Source of the DNA: Psilocybe azurescens
Taxonomy: Eukaryota; Basidiomycota; Agaricomycetes; Agaricales; Agrocybaceae
NCBI GenBank assembly: GCA_023853785.1
Contig: JAJIRX010000213.1
Location: 1 to 22,560, forward strand
DNA: 22,560 nt
Direction: 5' to 3'
Below the pieces are notes generated by a model, which made no database searches, was not told where the DNA came from, and was given only the letters and a program-made list of their open reading frames with translations. The stretch's first letter is position 1, and each line of letters begins with the position of its first letter. The position numbers and the translations under genes are program-made. Below, piece by piece: positions 11,100 through 18,966 of the stretch.

Positions 11100-11929
11100 A
11101 TGGCGTTAATTTCTGATTTGATTACTAGCAATAGCGCCGTCTATTTTATCGCAGGATGCTGTATTGGTGGCTTCTGGCTCTACAGACGCGTCTCGGCTTT
11201 CCAAAACCTTCCTGGTCCGCCCTCTCCGTCGTTCTTAACTGGTACGATCTATGTCTTCATGTTCCAAGCCACCGTCTCAGCGTTAGCAGGCAGTTTGCTG
11301 GATGTGGTTAGTCCTACCACGGGACGTGAATGGTTGGCTAGCGTTAACAATATCTACGGTGGGGCGGCCAAGTTTGGAACTCTCTTCGGAGTGAGTATGC
11401 TTCATTCCTACGCAGCCATGGGTGGAAACTAGAGGGCGGATAACACACAGGGGCGTTCGTTGGTGGTCAATGACCCCAGAGCTATGCATCACATTCTGGT
11501 TAAAGAGCAGGATTCCTTCGAGGAATGGAGTGCTTTCGCCGAGTAAGTCTTCGGCCATAAGCATCATTAGGTTGGAACTCATATGTTATATTTTCTCGAA
11601 GCATCAATACGCTGATATTCGGTCCCGGCCTGCTGTCGACTCTTGGAGGCCAGCACAAGAAACAGCGAAAGATGTTGACGCCCGCATTCTCAGTCAAGCA
11701 CCTTCGGGGCATGACACCCATGTTCGTATCCGTCGCTAGAGAGGTATGTATCTCAGCCTAAAATTTAGTAATTCAGTGGCCAATATCTCATCCCAATATG
11801 ATCCTACCAAGCTGGAAACGCAGTTTTCTTCGATGGTCAAAAGTGGCTCCAAGGAGATCGATGTCACGGTGTGGTTGAACAGGTTCGCGCTTGAAGTGAT
11901 TGGTCGGGGAGGCATGGGACATTCGTTTG
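11100..11929 (+). CDS. Cytochrome P450, 5' half (exons 1-5)
   Basis: This is the N-terminal half of a fungal microsomal P450, a heme monooxygenase anchored in the ER and reduced by P450 reductase. The product starts MALISDLITS, with a membrane anchor (~res 12-28), YRR and the Pro-rich hinge LPGPPSPS. Exons are 11100-11241, 11290-11390, 11451-11542, 11602-11743 and 11812-11929; introns are 48, 60, 59 and 68 bases with GT-AG ends and compatible phases. Family blocks in order are REWLASVNNIYGG, SLVVNDPRAMHHILVKEQDSF, NTLIFGPGLLSTLGGQHKKQ, RKMLTPAFSVKHLRGMTPMF (the C-helix region, though the usual H-x3-RK appears here as H-K-K-Q-RK) and ALEVIGRGGMGHSFG. It needs no frameshift. The exon ends at a GTAAGC donor (11930), and that intron contains the 4.6 kb insertion before the gene resumes at about 16521. 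The substrate and CYP family are not assignable by eye. Confidence 0.8.
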
Positions 11930-12000
11930 GTAAGCTTTCCGAGGCCAGTATCTATAATATAAAACACAGCTGTTTCTCACGGCCTAAAAGGAGAATCAAA

Positions 12001-12022
12001 TTAAGTAAGTCAAGTTACTTAA
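12001..12022 (+). repeat. Perfect 8-bp inverted repeat at the left edge of the insertion
   Basis: TTAAGTAA and TTACTTAA flank a 6-base spacer (GTCAAG). It lies a few bases before the first unit and has no counterpart at the start of the second unit. Confidence 0.6.
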
Positions 12023-12030
12023 TCATGACA

Positions 12031-14032
12031 AAGCACACCATTGTGTTTTAGGGCCTGCGAAGCGGGGCCTTTTGAAACAAACAACCAGTGACTGATGGCA
12101 AACAATAAAATGGGTGCCACACAGCCTAAAAAAACATTCTGTGCCTAAATAATGCACCCCTCAATGTGTCTATTAGCTATTTCCAGTGCTGTTGAAGCAT
12201 TTTCTGTGGCTGTTGGCTTTGGTAAGCAGTTGTTATGGTGGAGACTATTTATAAAAATTCAAATGCAAACCACTGAATAAATTTGCAAACAATGAACACA
12301 ATTGGGACAGTAAACAAGTTAGTATGAAATGAACTATCAGTTGGTGACAATGTTTTTGAATAGAACAGGGTGGAACTATTTAAATAAAGATGTAGATAGG
12401 AAGATAGAACTGGGACACAATTTTACAACTGGAAATAGGCAGTCTCCAGTGCTGTACAGATAATAAAATTATTCTTTTTAGGATCAAGCTCCAGTGTGCT
12501 TTACTCATGTAGTGGGTAAAAATATAGACACAGTTAACTATTGGGCACAAGAACTAACACGTAAATTTTAATGTACTATAGACTGTAGATTAATGTGATT
12601 AATTTGCAGAACAACTGTAGTGGAGTGAGAGGACAGCTATTTTAATTGTGAAGAGTGTAGGATAGTTCCAGTTTTATATAAAATGCAAAGTAAGATTCTT
12701 TTTGTGAAAAATAATGTACACAATGATTGCTGAAGAGTGGGCTGGAGATATATTGAGGGAATGTATATTGTTATAGGCATAGTGCTGAAGGTGCCATGCT
12801 TTGTTGTGACATTTCCAAATGGTTTTGATTAAACTTAAAGGGTGGAGTGATAAAATATTTATATTATATTTAGTATGGAGGTGTGCAGCACTGACTTAGT
12901 AAGGTGCAGGAGTACTGCATTGGCAAGCTTTAAAACTGATATGTAGTAGAGGAAATTGTGAGTGTGTGGATGCTATTTAAATAAAGATGTGGATATCAAG
13001 ATAGCACTGGGATATAATTTCCTAATTGGAAATAGGCAGTCTACTGTTCTCTACAAGTGATAAAAATATTTTTTGATGATAAAGCTCCTGTGTGGTTTAT
13101 GCATGTAAAAATAAATAGACTGTTAAGTATTGTGTGTGAACATAGACTTTTAAATTTTAATAAACTATAGGTTGTAGATTGATGTGATTAATTTGCAGAC
13201 TATTTTGATTGTGAAGATAAAGAGTATAAGGCATGAAATTTAAAATGGCACAGTGCCACAGGTGCTGTGCATATGAGATAATTTGTGGATAGTCAATGAG
13301 TAGTACAGTATTGTATAAAATATAAAGTAGAATGATAATTGATTGGGAGTGGATATGGACAGGGTGTAGATATTAAAACAGTTGCAGACATCATGACAAA
13401 GGTACTGTGGATTAGTTAGAGTAGGTGTAATATTATTTGAAATTTTGGTTTCAGATTTACAAAGCAAAGAAATATTTAATGGACACAGAACGTAGAGTTC
13501 TGTGTATATATATTGTGTATTTGGTCACTTTTTAGATAAGGACAGAAATATTGACTGTTATTGACTGTGAGTATATATAATTTGACTATAGAAGTGCTGT
13601 GTAGCTCTATAATGGACTTCAAAAATACCAGCAAGCTGTTGGCCTGGCTGTGAAGCAAGGGAGGGTGAGCTGTGCTCATCTCCTGCCCACATGTTATATG
13701 AAAGATAATTGTTGTTTATTTTTGAGTGAGGAGGTGTGAGAGCAAGAGGGGGGAATGAGCTTGCTCATTCCCCACAAAAAAAATATATTATATAGATGAC
13801 TGCTATGATTAATTTCTTTAATGAGGTGTGAAGTGCTGATATAAAGGGGGGATGAGTGAAGCTCATTCCCCCAAGATATAATAATTGTAATTGGTATTAT
13901 TTATTTTTCAATGAGGAGGCGCAGGGCGCCGACAAGCGGGGTCTGGGGCGCAGCCCCCATAGCTGTTGACCCTGCCGTGAAGCACAGGGGGTGAGCGAGC
14001 GAATCCCCGACGCGTAGCAGCGGTCATAAAGC
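12031..14032 (+). repeat. Element unit 1 (about 2.0 kb)
   Basis: First of two related units. It opens AAGC-ACACCATTGTGTTTT, followed by a short GGCC-rich hairpin (12050-12067) and then AACAAACAACCAGTG. It closes with CAGCGGTC (14018-14025), CAT and AAAGC (14028-14032). AAAGC also precedes it (12030-12034), so this pentamer could be a target duplication or part of the end itself. The interior contains two sub-repeats, recognised by ACTATAG(G/A)-TGTAGATT-ATGTGATTAATTTGCAGA-like segments near 12571 and 13162. Four palindromes occupy the last 350 bases. No coding capacity is seen. Confidence 0.6.
13661..14008 (+). repeat. Palindrome cassette of unit 1 (four stem-loops)
   Basis: Four stem-loops of one family lie at 13661-13683 (imperfect), 13750-13773 (perfect 11-bp stem GGGGAATGAGC/GCTCATTCCCC with a TT loop), 13845-13872 (near-perfect) and 13987-14008 (shorter, GGGG...CCCC around TGAGCGAGCGAAT). 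All have the G-rich arm first on the plus strand and share the TGAGC/GCTCA core. The same four-member series recurs at the end of unit 2. Confidence 0.75.
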
Positions 14033-14113
14033 TGTCTATAATATAAGAGAGCTCGATGACTAAGCTTTTCCAAAAGGAGATTTAATTTTACCTAAGCATG
14101 ACTAATTATTATT

Positions 14114-16518
14114 AAGCAGACCGCTGTGTTTTGGGGCCGCCGCTGCGGGCCTTTGGAAACAAACAACCAGTGGCTGATGGCAAACAACAAAATGGGTGCC
14201 ACAAAGCCTGGAAAACATTCTGTGCTTAAATAATGAACCCTCAATGTGTCTATTAGCCATACCCAGCTGTATTGAAGCTGCTTTGGGTGGCTCTGAAAAC
14301 AAAAAATATGCACACTCTTGCATGCACAGTGCACAGTGCACTATGAGCAAGTGGATCAATAAATCTGTATCAAAGACTATTTGAATGGGACATTTCTGCC
14401 TGCAGATATTGTGGTTGGTTGACACCTTTGTAATGGAGACTATGTATTGGATAAAAGAGTTAAAAGGCTGTAATAAATACAACTAAATAAATATCAAAAC
14501 AGGGGGCATTGTGGACAGTGGAAAAGTTAGTGTGAAATGAATTATAGTTGGAACTGTTTACATAAAGGTGTAGACAGAAAGATAGCACTGGGACACAATT
14601 TTACAATGGGAAAGGTTAGAGGACAGCTATTTTAGATTTTAATTGTGAAGAGTGTAATCTGTAAATTTTAAAATGATACAGTGCTGCAGGTGCTGTGCAT
14701 AGTAGAATATTCCAGTTCTCTATGCAAAAAGAATGTTATTACAAGTAATCTACACAATAATTGTTCAAGTGTGGGGTGGGGATATATTGTGGAAATGTAT
14801 AGTAGCATGGACATAGTGCTAAAGGTGGCATGCTTTGTAGAGAAATACCCAAATGTGTTTCATTAGACATAGAAAGGGTGAAGTGATGAAATATTGATAT
14901 TATATTTGGTATGGAGATGTAGAGCACCAACTTAGCAAATCCCAGATGCACTGTGCTGTTTAGCTTTATGACTGACACATAGCAACAGAGGGATTTGTGG
15001 ATATGTGGGTGCTATTTAAATAAAGATTTGGATAGAAAGATAGAACTGAGACATGCCTTTGTAATTGAAAATAGGTGATATACAGTGCTGTATAGGTAGT
15101 AAAATTAATTTTGAGAATAAAGCTGGAGTATGCTTTGCCCATGTAGTGGGTAAAATTAAAGAGAGTGTTAACTAATAGGAGTGGGAATTGACATTTGAAT
15201 TTTAATGTACTATAGGATATAGATTGATGTGATTAATTCATTTACAGGACCAAAGTGGTGGGGGCTGGGAATAGCTATTTGGATTTTGAAGAAAAAGTGT
15301 AAGTTATAAATTTTAAAATGGCACAGCGCCGCAGGTGCTGTGCATATCAAGATATTGGTGGGTAATGAAAGGGCAGTCAAGTATTATAAGTAATAGAGGC
15401 AATAATTGGCAAATAATTGGGAGTGGTGATGGGCAGGGATGTAGATTGACTGAGTACAGGGGTGAAGTTGTGGTGGATTAGTTGGAGTGGGTGTAATATG
15501 GTTTTAAATTTTGGTTGGAGATTTGTGAGATTGTTAGATAGAGACAGAAATGTTCACTGTTATTGACAGTCAGTAAAAAAAAAGTGAGTATGGAGGTGGT
15601 ACAAATGTCTATAGTGAGATAGAGAGATGGAGCAGTGATAAGATGTAGGCCTGAGGATGAAGCAGAAGTGGTGAGTGGGGTGAATGCTCTGTGATATGTT
15701 ATGAAAATTGATTTTAGATTGTAATGTACTATAGGGTGTAGATTGATGTGATTAAATTTTGTAGAATTAAAGTAGTGGGGTGTAGAGACAGATATTTTGG
15801 TTGTGAAGAGAAAATGTAAGCTATGAAATTTAAAATAGCATGGCACCTATGAGATGAGTGATAGATAGTAAATGAGTAGTGCAGTATTGCATAAAATATA
15901 AAGTAGAATAATAATTGATTGGGAGTGGATATGGGTGTGAATATTAAAACAGACATGGTGGCAAAGGTACTGTGGATTAGTTGGAATGGGTTTAATATGG
16001 TTTAAAAATTTGTTTGAGATTGTTGAAGCAAAAGAAATTTAATGGACACAGAATATAGAGTGCTGTGTATAAATATTTGTGTATTTGTTCACTGTTATTG
16101 ACTGAGTATATATAATCTGACTATGAAGATGCTGTGTGCCTCCATAGTGGGATGCAAGAGTGCAACCCCAACAAGCTGTAGAGCAGGCTGTGAAGTAGGG
16201 GAGGGGGTGAGCGCAGCTCATCCCCCTCCAACACATTATATTAGGAGGTGTGAAGCAAGGGGGATGAGCGCAGCTCATCCCCAAGAGGACTGCTATTATT
16301 ATTATTTTCATGAGACATGGAGTGTCGATAAAGGGGGATGAGCGAAGCTCATTCCCCAAGATATAATAATTGTAATTGGTATTATTTATTTTTCAATGAG
16401 GGAGGCGCGAGGGCGCCGACAAGCGGGGTCTGGGGGCGCCCCGTAGCTGTTGACCCTGCCGTGAAGCACAGGGGGTGAGCGAGCGAATCCCCGACGCCGA
16501 AGCGGCGGGTCATAAAGC
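14114..16518 (+). repeat. Element unit 2 (about 2.4 kb)
   Basis: Second head-to-tail unit. It opens AAGCA-GACCGCTG-TGTTTTGGGGCC; GACCGCTG (14119-14126) is the exact reverse complement of CAGCGGTC at the end of unit 1, suggesting short terminal inverted repeats. It closes with GCGGGTC (16505-16511), CAT, AAAGC. The opening ~150 bases match unit 1 closely. Interior sub-repeats with the ATGTACTATAGG...GATTGATGTGATTAA signature start near 15205 and 15724. It is longer than unit 1, apparently through extra sub-repeat material. The plus strand is strikingly C-poor: 15481-15540 has 20 G and no C by my count. Confidence 0.6.
16201..16492 (+). repeat. Palindrome cassette of unit 2 (four stem-loops)
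   Basis: The four stem-loops are 16201-16228 (12-bp stem with a one-base bulge), 16260-16282 (perfect 10-bp stem GGGGATGAGC/GCTCATCCCC with a GCA loop), 16333-16357 (one G-T pair, GAA loop) and 16471-16492 (short variant ending GAATCCCC). Order, orientation and position relative to the unit end match the cassette of unit 1. Pairing changes such as AATGAGC/GCTCATT versus ATGAGC/GCTCAT keep the stems paired. Confidence 0.75.
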
Positions 16519-16520
16519 TC

Positions 16521-18039
16521 GCTCTTTCGGATGCAACAAAGCAGCTGATGTAAGCATATTTTTAATTCTACCCCACTCCATTGGGCTGGGTACTTACTTA
16601 TGGATTTTGAAGGGCTGCTGTGTCTGCGGTGATTCCTGGCGCCGCTCTCGCCCCCCTGTTTTGAAGTATTTGGGTCCTGCTCAGTTCCGCCCGGTTTGTG
16701 GGGGAAGTTGATCCCGTGGTCGCTCCTCCAACGTCTTGTGTACATTGTGGATGTTATGGAGGACGAAGCACAGAAGATCTTGAAGAAGCAGCTGGAGGAT
16801 CTCGACAACGATGTTACGGATAAAGACGGACAAGATGTTATCGGCATTCTTCGTGAGGATACGCGCTGTTGGGGCTGGTTATCCTAGAGTCCCTGACAAT
16901 GAATTACATTTAGTCAGAGCGAACCGTACTTCTGTTGAGACGGAGCGTCTATCAGACGAAGAGGTCGTCGCCCAGATATCGTGACGTTGCTTAATTTTGT
17001 TGTGATACATTGCGTTTATGGCTAATATTGCCTGGAGGACACTCGTTTTCACCGCCATGGATACAACGTCTTCTGCGATTGGTCGAAGTTCTTCATTTGC
17101 TGGCGCTACATCCCGACGTGCAGGGAAAGCTCCGGGTAGAAGTGACTGAGGCCTACAACCATCAGGACGAGGCGATTGACTTCAACAACGTCGTCACTGC
17201 GCTGCCCTACTTGGATGCTGTTATCAAGGAAACCCTGCGGGTGTGAGTCCTAGCGCCGTACTAGAGCCATGACGAGACGATTCACCTTCTCTAATAGGTA
17301 CCCTCCTGTTCCAACCATGTTCCGACAGTGAGCAGACTACTGGCTTTTCAAGGTTTGACTGTGAATTGATGTCGTTGTTAGGACATTGAATGATACTGTA
17401 CTGCCCCTCCTACACCCTATTACAGGGGAGAATGGCACGATCATACACGAAATACCCGTCGAGAAGGGTACCGACGTCTTTGTTAATATCATTGGCTCGA
17501 ATCATAACCCTAAGACGTGGGGGAGGATGCAAGCGAATGGAAGCCAGAGCGCTGGCTTTCGGAACTGCCGGAAAGCGTGGCCAAAATCCAGCGATTTGTC
17601 TGGGGTATTTGCGCACCAGTGAGTGCTCACAGTCGAGTCCTCTTCTTCCATACAGGACTGATTATTATTGATGTAGAATGACGTTTCTTGCCGGAAACCG
17701 TGCCTGCATGTAAGTGACGGTTGAGTTGGAGCCGTATAAAATCACTAACTCACGTGTCATTTGGGTAGTGGCTTCAATTTCGCACAGTTGGAAATGAGTG
17801 AGATATTTCCTGAGTCATTCGTAGGGTTCATATACTGATATCAGCCGTCAGGGGGTGGCCATAGCTATATTGATCCAATCACTGGAGTTCAGTGTACCCA
17901 AAGATAAAGAGATTGCATGGAACCTTGGTCTTATGATGATCCCAGTCCTCAAAGGATCTAATTCCCTGCAGAGTCAACTACCCTCATTATCAAGAAGCTG
18001 AGAAATCTGAAGAAAGCTGCGCGCTGCCGTGTTTTTTAG
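16521..18039 (+). CDS. Cytochrome P450, 3' half (I-helix to heme-binding loop), several apparent frameshifts
   Basis: Continuation of the P450 started at 11100. Exons (approx.) are 16521-16549, 16613-16852, 16914-16980, 17038-17242, 17298-17337, 17382-17618, 17677-17709, 17769-17797 and 17852-18039, all with GT-AG introns of 44-63 bases. Signature motifs in order are LKYLGPAQFR, LSDEEVVAQIS, the I-helix TLVFTAMDTTSS (AMDTT replaces the usual A/G-G-x-D/E-T-T/S), the K-helix ETLRV (E-x2-R), KPERW, and the heme loop FLAGNRACIG with the Cys ligand. Reading through them needs about eight single-base shifts, at 16659-16662, 16690-16692, 16700-16704, 17086-17087, 17519-17523, 17583-17586, 17851-17855 and 17981-17983. 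No base substitution destroys a motif. It is either a gene with consensus errors or a young pseudogene. With the 5' half the protein would be about 550 residues, a normal size. Confidence 0.75.
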
Positions 18040-18966
18040 TAGAATATTTGATTGTATAGTTATTTCTGTAGATTACCTCGCTACTGTATATATTATGCCG
18101 TCGGGTAGATTGTCATTTTGTGTCAGGTACGATGGATAGTTGCCATAAACCTTGCATTATCGAACGAGTTTACGGATAAGATGGAAGCGGGATGTGGGCC
18201 CGGACGCAGTGCAGCCTGTATAGTACCCGGACCGTCTCGAGTGGGGCGTGAGAAAAGTACAGTTTCCGCCGACGGCGGCCTGCGTTCAACTTTATTCTCT
18301 CCCCGTTAAATTTTCATGCGCGCAATTTTCTCCAAGCAATGCGGCCTGTGATACATATCAAGGATGTCCCAAGATCTCAGAGACGACATGACTTGGACAT
18401 GATGGTGCCAGCTATGGATGGCCTAGGTCAGGGAATAGCACATTACCGTGTAGTGATAGGGCACGGATAGCTGGAAATCAGACGGCGGAGTGCGCTTCCA
18501 AGTCGATTCTGGCACAACTGCCCCCTTTTTCATGGATTTTCTTTATTTGGCTTCGTATGATCTCAAATGCGCTTAACCCGGAGAGAACGTCGAGGCATCA
18601 TGCATCAGACCTTGTTCAAGATTAAACCATCGGATCCGGTTTTAGCACTTCAGTCTGCCTGCCTATAAAATCGAGGGTTAAGCAATATGCCGACCTTCTC
18701 TTTTCTCTTTGATAAGTATACCCTCGCAGTTTTTCACATCGCGAACACCCATTTCGAGCGCCCTGGCCCCCATTCGGTACTGGGTACTTGACGACGACGA
18801 CAATAATATAAAACACTGAGGGTACGCAGTGACTGTTCTTTTGGGTTATCACTGGGGACCTGAACGGTCGGCTTGGAACTGGCAGCAGCTGTTCATTCAT
18901 TTCATTCTCTCGTCTCGCCCTTGGATAGACATTACCTGCGCACACCAAAAACAAGCATACCATATC
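18040..18966. other. Intergenic region and promoter of the F-box gene
   Basis: No gene is supported here. The left part follows the P450 stop. Two TATA-like elements lie before the F-box gene, TATAAAA at 18664-18670 and TATAAAA at 18807-18813; the second is 154 bases before the chosen start. A small CGACGACGACAATAAT low-complexity stretch sits next to it. Confidence 0.45.
18807..18813 (+). promoter_or_regulatory. TATA-like element for the F-box gene
   Basis: TATAAAA lies 154 bases before the ATG at 18967. The alternative copy at 18664-18670 would give a 5' UTR of roughly 270 bases. Confidence 0.35.

Larger units (their letters stand above)
11930..16520. mobile_element. 4.6 kb AT-rich non-coding insertion in a P450 intron, two related tandem units
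   Basis: The P450 reads cleanly to a GTAAGC donor at 11930 and resumes at about 16521 with LSDATKQLM. The intervening DNA is AT-rich, has no credible protein and consists of two homologous head-to-tail units (about 12031-14032 and 14114-16518). The other introns of the gene are under 70 bases, so this is almost certainly an insertion. No transposase, reverse transcriptase, Rep/helicase or LTR is visible. The units share opening sequence (AACAAACAACCAGTG...), closing sequence (GGCGCCGACAAGCGGGGTCT...CATAAAGCT) and a terminal palindrome cassette. The inner part is extremely G-rich relative to C on the plus strand. It is most likely a non-autonomous mobile element of unknown class. A segmental or plasmid-derived insert is an alternative. 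Confidence 0.65.

Noticed and set aside
13987..14008. tRNA-like B box (GCGAATCCCC) suggesting a SINE
   Set aside because: No matching A box at the proper distance. The sequence is better explained as the short member of the palindrome family.
15478..15846. 122-codon minus-strand open frame inside the insertion
   Set aside because: Composition follows the C-poor plus strand (many His, Ser, Thr, Tyr). It has no domain, and the frame is not kept in the other sub-repeats.
16039..16359. 106-codon minus-strand frame with repeated GMSCAHP peptides
   Set aside because: The peptide repeats are simply translations of the TGAGC/GCTCA palindromes; there is no evidence of coding.
13661..16492. CRISPR-like array of repeated palindromes
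   Set aside because: Spacing is irregular (about 60-145 bases), copies differ, and the context is a fungal nuclear gene. They are element hairpins, not CRISPR repeats.
11930..16520. LTR retrotransposon, LINE or Helitron with its own protein
   Set aside because: No reverse transcriptase, integrase, Rep or helicase motif in any frame, no long terminal repeats, and no TC...CTRR ends that I could place.
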